Of a stretch of DNA of 56,553 bases, positions 33,651 to 41,658 are shown in pieces; position 1 is the stretch's first letter; each line of letters opens with the position of its first letter. Where the stretch lies: NCBI GenBank assembly GCA_023458415.1, contig JAEWZO010000024.1:1-56553 (forward strand), read 5' to 3'. This DNA is from Bacteroidota bacterium (GTDB lineage: Bacteria; Bacteroidota; Bacteroidia; Flavobacteriales; Weeksellaceae). The notes under the pieces were generated by a model that made no database searches, was not told where the DNA came from, and saw only the letters and a list, made by a program, of their open reading frames with translations. A program made the position numbers and the translations under genes.

Positions 33651-34076
33651 ATGAAAAAATACTTTCTCACAACTGCGCTAACCCTAGGTTTTGCAGTGTT
33701 TTCTTTAAATGTAAACGCACAGGAACAGGATATCGATGTAATGAAAAAACAATCGGAAGTACTGAAACTAAGCACCGATTTGATGAATAAAAGAATTGAT
33801 CTGGAAAAAGAAAAGCAGAGCAATGCAAAAATTAGTGATAATGTGGAGAGTCTGAACAGAAAATCCAACCGAAGCACCAACGATTTTGAATCTTCCGATG
33901 CGGAAAGTACGGCAAATGATGCAAAGAAAACTGCAAAAATTCTGAAGCAGACAGAATCAGCCAATCGCAATTTGGATCGCAGCAACAGTCGGATTATCGA
34001 TTTAGAAGGTGATATCCGCAAACTGGAAATGAGACTGGAAAAACTTCCGTATACCGTAGAACTTAAAGAAAAATAA
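33651..34076 (+). CDS. Small exported coiled-coil protein
   Basis: A 141-aa protein with a signal peptide (about residues 1-23, ending NVNAQ). The rest is a highly charged, almost entirely helical chain with heptad-like spacing: VLKLSTDLMNKRIDLEKEKQ, a Ser/Asn/Asp-rich hinge around SNRSTNDFESSDAES, then RIIDLEGDIRKLEMRLEKL. It should be a periplasmic coiled coil, perhaps a structural or adaptor protein. I do not recognise a family. It is bounded by a -33/-7 promoter and a GAAA-loop terminator, so it is expressed alone. Confidence 0.75.
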   Translation: MKKYFLTTALTLGFAVFSLNVNAQEQDIDVMKKQSEVLKLSTDLMNKRIDLEKEKQSNAKISDNVESLNRKSNRSTNDFESSDAESTANDAKKTAKILKQTESANRNLDRSNSRIIDLEGDIRKLEMRLEKLPYTVELKEK

Positions 34077-34078
34077 AA

Positions 34079-34105
34079 AATCCCGCGAAAGCGGGATTTT
34101 TTTAT
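34079..34105 (+). terminator. Terminator with a GAAA tetraloop
   Basis: aatcccgc, loop gaaa (34087-34090), gcgggatt, then a T-run. Confidence 0.92.
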
Positions 34106-34149
34106 TGTATTACGTTTTCCGTTAAGAAAAAGATTCGTGTCGTGTACTT

Positions 34150-34875
34150 TTAATTCAAAAATAATTTATCTATCAGTATTGCGGTTATTACTATTATTAG
34201 ATACATTGAGCCTGCGCCCAATAGATAGGCGAACGTTGCCTTGACATAGCTGCTGATTTTTAGCGGATTGTAAAATTTTCCTATTCCCCAAACAATGTAA
34301 ATCATCGCGGCCATTCCAAGAAAAGCACTGATTTTTTGCTGTATGATGCCCTCAATAAAAATGCTTACCGAAAAAATTAGCATCCCAACGCCGAGCAGGT
34401 AACACAATAAAACGATGATTTCATAAAAATTGTACTGCTGTTTTCTGAACATTATTTTAAGAAAAAATGCAATTAAAAGAGACATCAGAATATTGCCGTA
34501 ACCGTAATGGTCCTGCACCCATTTCAGCATTTTTCCCATCGTATCATATTTTCCTGAATCGAATTGCACATATTGATCTTCCACGTGGAAAAAATTATTA
34601 ATGAGCGAATAGATCAAGGAAGTAACGATGATGAATATGACCGGCTTTACCAGACGTTTCCGGTCTTCGAAAAGAAATTTGCGAATAGTTTTTCCCGGTC
34701 GTAAAGCAAGCTCTTTTACCGTGTAGAAAAATCCTTTTTCAAAGTGCAGTAGATGCTCTATTTCGTGTTTGATGTAATGAGCATCAATGCGCTTCAGCGT
34801 TGTAGGATGAGCGCAGTTTGGACAGAATTTTCCGGTGATTTCTGCTCCGCAATGATGGCAGTTACTCTTATTATT
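34150..34875 (-). pseudogene. DUF3667 membrane protein gene without a usable start codon
   Basis: The frame is open from 34875 to the stop at 34150-34152. It encodes an N-terminal zinc ribbon (NCHHCGAEITGKFCPNC), then HEIEHLLHFEKGFFYTVKEL, LRPGKTIREFLFEDRKR-like LRPGKTIRKFLFEDRKR and several membrane helices: a DUF3667 protein. Before the zinc ribbon there are only the codons for NNKS and then an in-frame TGA (34878-34876), with no ATG, GTG or TTG. The first NTG of any kind inside is past the ribbon, and the first plausible one (TTG at 34617) would drop ribbon and linker. The body is undamaged, so the start was lost recently or an unusual start is used. Confidence 0.7.
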
Positions 34876-35128
34876 TCAGCAGATTTCTCGTTTTCATTTC
34901 CTTCTTCACTTTACCAAAATTCTCAATATACTTCAAACAGGTTATGCATCCGAACATAAATAGAATCAATAATAAAAATCCCATTTTGCCTTGCCCTCCG
35001 GCATAAATTCCCCAAGCAAAAAGCAGGAAAAGAATAATTGTTGAAGGCTATAACTGTTTCTTTACTGTGTCAAATTCCTTTTGCACTTCCTCGTCCGATA
35101 ACTTTGAAAATTTATTTTCTTCGCACAT
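34871..35128 (-). pseudogene. Small membrane protein gene interrupted by an in-frame TAG
   Basis: An ATG at 35128 opens a 26-residue head (MCEENKFSKLSDEEVQKEF...) that stops at TAG (35050-35048). The same frame continues for 58 codons. It encodes two hydrophobic segments (STIILFLLFAWGIYAGG and GFLLLILFMFGCITCL) and a basic tail, ending at TAA 34873-34871. The head and tail together look like one 85-aa protein with a soluble N-terminus and two helices. It overlaps the start region of the damaged DUF3667 frame and follows alaS by 51 bp. The restored protein is not a family I recognise. Confidence 0.55.
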
Positions 35129-35132
35129 ATTT

Positions 35133-35177
35133 TCTCAAATTCTGAATCTCCGAATATCTGCGTAATCTGCGGGAAGT
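35133..35177. repeat. Short internally repeated intergenic string
   Basis: On the plus strand the pattern nATCTCCGaatATCTGCGtaATCTGCGGG repeats the word ATCTGCG/ATCTCCG three times at 10-11-bp spacing. Similar strings are common between genes in Bacteroidota, as far as I recall. It lies between alaS and the damaged small membrane gene. Confidence 0.4.
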
Positions 35178-35179
35178 TA

Positions 35180-37837
35180 CTATAGTTTCAAGGCTTTCTC
35201 CACTGCCGCATCAATCCCCGCAAGGTTTTTTCCACCAGCGGTCGCAAAGCCCGGATTTCCACCGCCGCCGCCCTGGATTTCTTTTGCAAGTTCTTTCACG
35301 ATGTTTCCGGCGTGGTATTTTGCTTCCAGATCTGCAGAAACTCCCACGGTAATCATTGGCTTTTCTCCTGCATCGGAGATGATGATGGTAACAGAATTCG
35401 GGATTTCCTTTTTCAGTTGGAACACGATATCCTTCACGCTTCCGGCATCCATTGAAACCTTTTTCACCAGCAGTTTTTTGTCGCCGCTTTCAACGAAATC
35501 ATTTTTCCAGTTCGCGGTTTCGCCCTGTGCTTTTTCTTTTTTCAAAGATTCTACTTCAGATTTCAGCGTGGCATTTTCTGCGATCAATTTCTCAACAGAT
35601 TTTGCCAGATCTTTTGATTTCAGTAATTGTGAAAGTTCTGAAAGCTGCGTTTCCAAAGCTTTGAAATATTCTGCAGATTTATCACCGGAAATTGCTTCAA
35701 TTCTACGGATTCCCGCAGCTGTTGAACCTTCAGAAGTGATCTTGAAATGACCGATCTCTCCGGTAGATTTCACGTGCGTTCCGCCACAAAGTTCCTTCGA
35801 TGAACCAAACTGAATCATTCTCACTTTGTCGCCGTACTTTTCACCGAAAAGCATCATCGCGCCTTTTTCAGTTGCTTCTGCAATCGGCAGATCGCGGAAT
35901 TCTTCAAGCGCAATATTTTCCTTGATTTTCGTGTTGACTTTTTCCTCAACCAACTTCAGTTCATCCTCATTCATTTTGGAAAAATGAGAGAAGTCGAAAC
36001 GCAGGTATTCCGGACCAACATAAGAACCTTTCTGCTCCACGTGCGTTCCCAGAACATCGCGCAATGCTTCGTGCAGCAAGTGCGTCACCGAGTGATTGGC
36101 CTGCGTATTTCTGCGGTTTTTCGCATCTACTTTTGCGTAGAAAACTGCTCCCGCGTCTTTCGGTAAATCTTTTATCAATGAAATAATCAGGTTGTTTTCC
36201 TTTTTGGTGTCCAGAACTTCGATCACTTCCGGATTGTCCTTAACATTGTACATTTCCGGTTTCGAAATATCAAAATGTTCCGCATAACTCGGAATCAGAA
36301 TTCCTTTGTCGCCAATCTGTCCACCACTTTCCGGATAGAAAGGCGTTTTATTCAATACAATCTGGTAAAATTCCCCGTCTTTATTTTCAACTTTTCTGTA
36401 TCTCGTGATGTAGGTTTCAGACGAAATCTGGTCGTAACCCACGAAAGATTCAGGCTTTTCTTCCAATACAACCCAGTCGTAAACTTTCGCAGCCGAATCT
36501 TTTTTGGAACGCATTTTCTGTTTTTCCATTTCGGCTTCGAAACCTTTTTCATCCACAGTCAATTGCTTTTCTTCTGCAATGATTCTCGACAAATCCGCCG
36601 GGAAACCAAAGGTGTCGTACAGTTCAAAAACCTGCTCGCCCGGAAGCGTTTTTTCACCTTTCTTAATGGTTTCGTTGATGATATTGTCCAGACGAACCAA
36701 ACCGGTTTCAATGGTTCTCAGGAACGACTGTTCTTCTTCCTTGATAACCTCGGTTACCAAATGGCTCTGCTTCACCATTTCCGGGAAGAATTCACCCATC
36801 TGGTTTTTCAGAACGTCAACCAACTGGTAAAGGAACGGCTCTTTCATCCCCAAAAATCTGTAGGAATAGGAAATCGCTCTTCTCAAAATCCTTCTGATGA
36901 CATATCCTGCGCCACCGTTGGAAGGCAGCTGTCCGTCGGCTATCGCAAATGAAACCGCACGGATATGATCCACGACAACGCGAATCGCAATATCTTTTTC
37001 GTTTTCTAAAATTCCTTCATATTTTTTGCCGGAAAGTTCTTCCACTTTTGCAATCAGCGGCGTGAAAACATCGGTATCGTAGTTGGAAGATTTTCCCTGA
37101 AGCGCCATACACAGACGCTCGAAGCCCATTCCCGTATCCACGTGCTGCGCTGGAAGTTTCTCCAGTGTGCCGTCCGCTTTACGGTTGAACTCCATAAATA
37201 CCAGGTTCCAGATTTCCACCACTTTTGGATGGTCGTTATTCACCAGATCAAGTCCGGAAACTTTTGCTTTTTCTTCGTCAGAGCGCAAATCCACGTGAAT
37301 TTCCGAGCACGGCCCACAAGGCCCGCTGTCGCCCATTTCCCAGAAGTTGTCCTTCTTGTTTCCGTTGATGATGCGGTCTTCTGCAATATGCTCTTTCCAG
37401 AAATTGTATGCATCCTGGTCGCGCTCCAGATTTTCGGAAGCATCGCCCTCAAAAATGGTCACATACAGGTTTTCCTTCGGAATTCCGTACACTTCAGTCA
37501 GCAGTTCCCACGCCCACGCAATCGCATCTTTCTTAAAATAATCGCCGAAAGACCAGTTTCCAAGCATCTCAAACATCGTGTGGTGATACGTATCGCGGCC
37601 CACATCGTCCAGGTCGTTATGCTTTCCGGAAACGCGCAGACACTTTTGCGTATCGGCAATACGCGGCGATTTCGGCTCTTTGTAACCCAGGAAATAATCC
37701 TTGAACTGCGTCATTCCCGAGTTCGAGAACATCAAAGTAGGGTCATCTTTCAGTACAATCGGCGCCGATGGCACGATCAGGTGTTGCTTGCTCTTGAAAA
37801 AATCTAAAAACTGCTGGCGTATCTGTTGTGAAGTCAT
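35180..37837 (-). CDS. alaS: Alanyl-tRNA synthetase
   Basis: An 885-aa class II synthetase that charges tRNA-Ala. The N-terminal catalytic core has DDPTLMFSNSGMTQFKDYFLG, then the tRNA-recognition helical domain. The editing domain has the zinc-binding HSVTHLLHEALRDVLG and CGGTHVKSTGEIGHF. The C-terminal C-Ala domain ends with GGGGGNPGFATAGG. All domains are present at normal length. A -7 box (37890-37897) lies 53 bp upstream, and the leader holds a short open frame (37857-37883). The damaged small membrane gene and DUF3667 gene follow in the same direction. Confidence 0.98.
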   Translation of the reverse strand: MTSQQIRQQFLDFFKSKQHLIVPSAPIVLKDDPTLMFSNSGMTQFKDYFLGYKEPKSPRIADTQKCLRVSGKHNDLDDVGRDTYHHTMFEMLGNWSFGDYFKKDAIAWAWELLTEVYGIPKENLYVTIFEGDASENLERDQDAYNFWKEHIAEDRIINGNKKDNFWEMGDSGPCGPCSEIHVDLRSDEEKAKVSGLDLVNNDHPKVVEIWNLVFMEFNRKADGTLEKLPAQHVDTGMGFERLCMALQGKSSNYDTDVFTPLIAKVEELSGKKYEGILENEKDIAIRVVVDHIRAVSFAIADGQLPSNGGAGYVIRRILRRAISYSYRFLGMKEPFLYQLVDVLKNQMGEFFPEMVKQSHLVTEVIKEEEQSFLRTIETGLVRLDNIINETIKKGEKTLPGEQVFELYDTFGFPADLSRIIAEEKQLTVDEKGFEAEMEKQKMRSKKDSAAKVYDWVVLEEKPESFVGYDQISSETYITRYRKVENKDGEFYQIVLNKTPFYPESGGQIGDKGILIPSYAEHFDISKPEMYNVKDNPEVIEVLDTKKENNLIISLIKDLPKDAGAVFYAKVDAKNRRNTQANHSVTHLLHEALRDVLGTHVEQKGSYVGPEYLRFDFSHFSKMNEDELKLVEEKVNTKIKENIALEEFRDLPIAEATEKGAMMLFGEKYGDKVRMIQFGSSKELCGGTHVKSTGEIGHFKITSEGSTAAGIRRIEAISGDKSAEYFKALETQLSELSQLLKSKDLAKSVEKLIAENATLKSEVESLKKEKAQGETANWKNDFVESGDKKLLVKKVSMDAGSVKDIVFQLKKEIPNSVTIIISDAGEKPMITVGVSADLEAKYHAGNIVKELAKEIQGGGGGNPGFATAGGKNLAGIDAAVEKALKL

Positions 37838-37856
37838 ATTTTATTGGCTTTAAGCT

Positions 37857-37883
37857 TCAGGCAAGTTGCTGGAGGCTTTTCAT
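37857..37883 (-). other. Possible 8-codon upstream open frame in the alaS leader
   Basis: An ATG only 6 nt after the alaS -7 box begins a frame MKSLQQLA followed by TGA, ending 19 nt before the alaS ATG. Its ATG would lie at or near the transcript 5' end. It may be chance, but leaderless initiation is likely in this genome, so it could be translated. Confidence 0.3.
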
Positions 37884-37889
37884 AAGGTG

Positions 37890-37897
37890 CAAATTTA
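37890..37897 (-). promoter_or_regulatory. -7 box of the alaS promoter
   Basis: TAAATTTG on the minus strand, a full match to TAnnTTTG. Confidence 0.6.
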
Positions 37898-38000
37898 ATG
37901 AATTTTAGTGGAAAAATAACGGCAATTTGTCATTCAGAACGTAACGTTCTGTAGTGTGGAAGCACAATTTATTTTGTAATGAATTAGGAGCCGGGAACCT

Positions 38001-38060
38001 GCTTTCCGCTGTATCTTTTTGCTCGTCGTTCCTCCTCACAAAAAGGATGTCGCTGCAATC
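38001..38060. repeat. Palindromic element, copy B
   Basis: gctttccgctgtatc (38001-38015) and ggatgtcgctgcaatc (38045-38060) match the inverted flanks of copy A at 30873-30937, one mismatch in the second. An inner stem atctttttg/caaaaaggat encloses a different loop that contains cgtcgttcctcctca. So the outer frame is conserved and the stem-loop filling differs. It lies in the alaS-AAA+ divergent gap. Confidence 0.75.
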
Positions 38061-38096
38061 AGGGCTAGTTACAATCCCGCATTTGTACACATTCTG

Positions 38097-38221
38097 TCAT
38101 TGCGAGAAGTGAGGAACGAACGACCAAGCAATCCCAATCACCAGAAAATACCTTTAAAAATTATCGCTTAGTATTTCATTGAGATTGCCACGTCACTCCC
38201 TTCGGTCGTTCCTCGCAATTA
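38097..38221. repeat. Large imperfect inverted repeat of the TCATTGCGAG type
   Basis: attgcgag (38099-38106), ggaacgaacgac (38113-38124) and gcaatc (38128-38133) pair in order with gattgc (38183-38188), gtcgttcc (38205-38212) and ctcgcaat (38212-38219). This gives a long hairpin with mismatches. Strings of this kind (TCATTGCGAG..GAACGA..GCAATC) occur as dispersed repeats in Bacteroidota genomes by my recollection. It is noncoding and sits directly upstream of the AAA+ gene, next to repeat copy B. Confidence 0.7.
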
Positions 38222-38297
38222 CAAACTGTAAGAATAACAAAATGCAGAATTTTTGCATGAAATTCATACCTTTAAGAACATTTTCAAAAAACCAACA

Positions 38298-39656
38298 ATG
38301 AAAATTACAGAACTTGCCCTCGAATTGGGCGTTTCCACATACAGCATTAAACAGTTTATCGAAGATTTCGACCTCGAACTTTCCGAATGTCTTTACCCGA
38401 ACATGGAAGTAAAGGAAGACTTCCTAAAATTTGCCCGCGAAAACAAAAAGTTTTTACTTTCCTACGAAAACGACCTTGTACAGGCTAAAACATCCGAACA
38501 AATTGCCACCGAAATTAATCAGCCCGTAGAAAAAGTAGAGGAGGTGATCAAAAAGCAGAAACCAAATCTTTTCGAAAACGGAATGTACAAATCTTCAATT
38601 TCCAGTTACGGAATCGACCATGAATTGGGCGGAAACTATAATTTCGTTTATGATTATTTCGGGAACAAAACTCCGTTAGCTCAGCGGGATTTTATTGGTT
38701 ACCGCGATTTGTATTTCTACATTACGGAAATGCTTAATCCCTTTATTGATGAGCAGCAGGCGACAGATTGGGGTATTTACAAACCGGCGGGAATTATTCT
38801 GTACGGACCAAAAGGAAGCGGCAAAATTTTCTGGGCTCGCAAAATTGCAGAGATTATAGATTATGAGTTCAAGGAAGTGAAAAATTCATATCTCGGAACT
38901 TCGTTTATCAACGGTCAGAAAACGGATTTCAACGATTTTCTAACAGCAATGATGAAGGAAGATAAGGTGCTTCTTTTTCTTGAAAGTTTCGACGAAATTG
39001 CAAGAGAACGTTCGGAAAAAACCAACCAATTTTCGCAGAACGAGGAAACGAAAGAAATTATTTTACATAGTATTCACCGCTTTGTGAATGAGGATTTACT
39101 GATGATTGTTGCCGCAGATAACCTGAAAGGAATGGACAGTGAAGTGTTTGCACCCGGAAGATTTGATGTGAAAATTCCCGTTTTTCCACCCAACCGAGAT
39201 GAGCGTTCGCAGATGATTTTGAGATACCTCACGAAAGACCTGGAAAAAGATGCGGTTCTGATGAAAATTCTTGAATTTAACGATGCAGATCATAAACCTT
39301 ATTGGCAGGAAATTTCGTCGCGCATGAAACTGTTCAGCAACACCATGGTGATTGATTTTACGCAAAGCATTAAAAAACGCCTGCGCAACCAATTTCTGAA
39401 AGTGAAAACACCAAACTTTAGAATTGATAAAAATATTCTTGAGAACAGTTTTATTGAAGCCGCGAGCAAACTTACGGATGAGTATTTGAACTCCGTACAG
39501 CAGTTTATTTTGGAGGTTTCCGCGAATGATTATGATGTTTTCTCACGCCGCATCGAAGCGCTTAGAAATGAGTTGAAAACTTATCAGGTTGTGGAAAAAC
39601 CACGCCGTACTATTGGCTTTCAGCATGATAATGAGGAGAATGGAGCACAGAGTTGA
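38298..39656 (+). CDS. AAA+ family protein with altered Walker motifs and an IF2-N-like head
   Basis: A 452-aa cytoplasmic protein; I take the ATG at 38298 because it puts MKITELALELGVSTYSIKQF at the N-terminus. Residues 1-30 resemble the small helical IF2-N module, and a linker leads to an AAA+ core (about 120-330). The P-loop reads GPKGSGKI (170-177), with Ile where Ser/Thr normally binds Mg2+. The Walker B strand reads LLFLES (225-230), with Glu-Ser in place of Asp-Glu. Later elements look intact: AADNLKG, and APGRFDVKIPVFPPNRDER with the conserved Arg. It may be a nucleotide-binding pseudo-ATPase or a variant enzyme. It is monocistronic, downstream of the repeat block. Confidence 0.8.
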   Translation: MKITELALELGVSTYSIKQFIEDFDLELSECLYPNMEVKEDFLKFARENKKFLLSYENDLVQAKTSEQIATEINQPVEKVEEVIKKQKPNLFENGMYKSSISSYGIDHELGGNYNFVYDYFGNKTPLAQRDFIGYRDLYFYITEMLNPFIDEQQATDWGIYKPAGIILYGPKGSGKIFWARKIAEIIDYEFKEVKNSYLGTSFINGQKTDFNDFLTAMMKEDKVLLFLESFDEIARERSEKTNQFSQNEETKEIILHSIHRFVNEDLLMIVAADNLKGMDSEVFAPGRFDVKIPVFPPNRDERSQMILRYLTKDLEKDAVLMKILEFNDADHKPYWQEISSRMKLFSNTMVIDFTQSIKKRLRNQFLKVKTPNFRIDKNILENSFIEAASKLTDEYLNSVQQFILEVSANDYDVFSRRIEALRNELKTYQVVEKPRRTIGFQHDNEENGAQS

Positions 39657-39743
39657 AAGAGCTTTATACAGAGTTAAAGGAATTTTTTAGTTCATTTAAA
39701 TTTCGTGAAACTCGAATTTCTCCGTGTTTACTCTGTGGTTTAA
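39645..39743. repeat. CACAGAG / CTCTGTGG inverted repeat between two genes
   Basis: cacagagttg (39646-39655) and acagagttaa (39668-39677) lie on one side, and ctccgtgtttactctgtgg (39720-39738) on the other, giving 8-bp inverted words CACAGAGT/ACTCTGTG. The left copy covers the last codons and stop of the AAA+ gene. Such words are frequent intergenic strings in this phylum by my recollection. Confidence 0.4.
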
Positions 39744-39755
39744 AAACGAAGTAAT

Positions 39756-40868
39756 ATGAATCCAAGTATTTGGGAACTCGAAACCTTTTACCATCATCGC
39801 GATATTATCATTGTTGGTGGCGGTTTTACCGGTTTGTGGAGCGCCATTTCAATTAAGGAGAAATTTCCCGAAAAGTCAGTTTTGGTCGTTGAAAAAAATC
39901 GGGTTCCATTGGGAGCTTCCACACGAAATGCCGGATTTGCTTGCTTTGGAAGTTTAAATGAAATCATTTCCGATTCTGAAACTCTGGGATGGGAAAAAAC
40001 TTTGGATTTGGTTCAAATGCGTTTCAGTGGGTTGCGAAAAATTCAGAATTATTTCAGCTCGCAAGAAATTGATTTTAATCTTTGCGGCGGTTATGAAATT
40101 CTGAATGATGACCATGCTTTGCAGCATATAGATGAAGTCAACCGAAAACTGGAACCCATTACAGGACTTGAAAAAACGTATCAGCTTAATCAAGATAAAT
40201 TAAAGGAATTTGGTTTCGGAAATTCTCAGTTCCTCATTGAAAATCCCTGCGAAGGAAGTCTGCATTCCGGAAAACTTTTACAAAAACTGCTCGAAAAATG
40301 TTATCAGTTGAACGTAGAATTTCTGTTCGGAACTGAAATCAGCAAAGTGGAAGAAAAAGAAAATGGAGTAGAAGTGTTCATTTCGAATTCGGAAACGATT
40401 AGCGCTGAAAAAGTAGTTTTCTGTACCAATGCATTTTCTGATAATTTGCTTCCGCAGGAAGATATTGTTCCGGCTCGCGGACAGATTCTGCTAACAGAAC
40501 CTATTGCAAACCTAAGATTTGAAGGGACTTTCCATTATGATGAAGGTTTTTACTATTGGCGTAATCTCGGAAACCGAGTTTTATTGGGCGGTGGAAGAAA
40601 TCAGGATTTTGAAGGTGAAAAGACCACCGATTTTTCTACATCAGATTTTCTTCAGAATCATCTTGAACATTTTCTGAAAACGGTGATTCTCCCGGGGCAA
40701 AATCCAAAAATTGAAATGCGGTGGAGCGGCATTATGGCGATGGGAAAAGAGAAATCGCCAATAATAAAACAAATTTCCTACCGACAGTTTGCAGCCGTGC
40801 GACTCTCCGGAATGGGTGTGGCTTTAGCTCCGAAAATTGGAGAACTCGTTGCGGATTTGGTTAAATAA
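39756..40868 (+). CDS. FAD-dependent oxidoreductase (DAO family)
   Basis: A 370-aa flavoprotein with the dinucleotide-binding motif IIIVGGGFTGLWSAISI near the N-terminus, an ALGASTRNAGFACFG-like substrate region and the late FAD-contact motif AAVRLSGMGVALAPKIG. This order is that of D-amino-acid-oxidase-type enzymes, including glycine/sarcosine oxidases and GlpD-like proteins. The substrate amine cannot be inferred. It has no signal peptide. Its 3' end overlaps the convergent SDR gene by 8 bp. Confidence 0.88.
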   Translation: MNPSIWELETFYHHRDIIIVGGGFTGLWSAISIKEKFPEKSVLVVEKNRVPLGASTRNAGFACFGSLNEIISDSETLGWEKTLDLVQMRFSGLRKIQNYFSSQEIDFNLCGGYEILNDDHALQHIDEVNRKLEPITGLEKTYQLNQDKLKEFGFGNSQFLIENPCEGSLHSGKLLQKLLEKCYQLNVEFLFGTEISKVEEKENGVEVFISNSETISAEKVVFCTNAFSDNLLPQEDIVPARGQILLTEPIANLRFEGTFHYDEGFYYWRNLGNRVLLGGGRNQDFEGEKTTDFSTSDFLQNHLEHFLKTVILPGQNPKIEMRWSGIMAMGKEKSPIIKQISYRQFAAVRLSGMGVALAPKIGELVADLVK

Positions 40869-41646
40869 AATCTGAATAGCCGCCATCCAACGGAATCGTT
40901 GCGCCCGTTAAATAACCCGACAAATCTGATGCTAAGAAAGTCGCCAGAAAACCGTATTCTTCAGGATTTCCCGCACGCTTCATAGGTGTTTGAGAAAGCA
41001 TTTTTTCTTTGGCTTTTGCGGGAGTAATATTCAGTTTTTCGGCGTCACTCATATACAGACTTTTCATTCTTTCGGTATCGAAAAGTCCCGTCAGAACCGT
41101 GTTCACCGTAACATTGTCTTTGGCTACCATTTTCGAAAGTGACTTCATCCAGCTCGTCATTGCGATGCGCATCGTATTACTCAAAACCAGATAATCAGAC
41201 GGCTGTTTTACATATTTTGACGCAACATTAATAATTCTTCCGAATTGATTTTTCTGCATTTCCGGTAAAGCCAGTTGCGTAAGAAAAACGGTATGCTGAA
41301 AAAGAAGTTCAAACGCCTGCTGATAATCATCCGTCGTTTTGGAAAGGGCGTTTCCGGGTTTTGGTCCGTTCGTGTTATTCACTAAAATATCAACTGAATT
41401 CTCGGCAAAGAATTTTTCATATACTTTTTTTGCGTTATCTAAATCAGAATAATCAACTACCAGAAAACTGTGTTTCTGACCTTTCGAAGTATCCAAACCT
41501 GAACAGACTTTCTGAAGTTTTTCTTCATTTCTCGCCACAATCACCACACTTGCTCCGGATTTAGCCAACTGCTCAGTAATCGCTTTTCCAATTCCGTCAG
41601 AAGCTGCACCAACTAACGCTTTTTTACCTGAAAGATCAATATTCAT
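40861..41646 (-). CDS. SDR family oxidoreductase, atypical
   Basis: A 261-aa Rossmann-fold protein of the short-chain dehydrogenase/reductase superfamily. The cofactor loop is ALVGAASDGIGKAI, NNTNGPKPG replaces the common NNAG, and the end GYLTGATIPLDGGYSDF is classical. The catalytic region is unusual: after INVAS and KQPSDYLVLSNTM the usual Tyr-xxx-Lys reads Tyr-xxx-Ser, so the active-site Lys appears to be missing. It may belong to the divergent SDR subgroup that ends helix 5 with LSNxxR. It lies 12 bp after prfB on the same strand. Confidence 0.88.
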   Translation of the reverse strand: MNIDLSGKKALVGAASDGIGKAITEQLAKSGASVVIVARNEEKLQKVCSGLDTSKGQKHSFLVVDYSDLDNAKKVYEKFFAENSVDILVNNTNGPKPGNALSKTTDDYQQAFELLFQHTVFLTQLALPEMQKNQFGRIINVASKYVKQPSDYLVLSNTMRIAMTSWMKSLSKMVAKDNVTVNTVLTGLFDTERMKSLYMSDAEKLNITPAKAKEKMLSQTPMKRAGNPEEYGFLATFLASDLSGYLTGATIPLDGGYSDFI

Positions 41647-41658
41647 GATGTCGTTTTT

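Noticed and set aside
35984..37807. Long plus-strand frames opposite alaS
   Set aside because: They are antisense shadows of alaS with no recognisable domains; alaS is certain.
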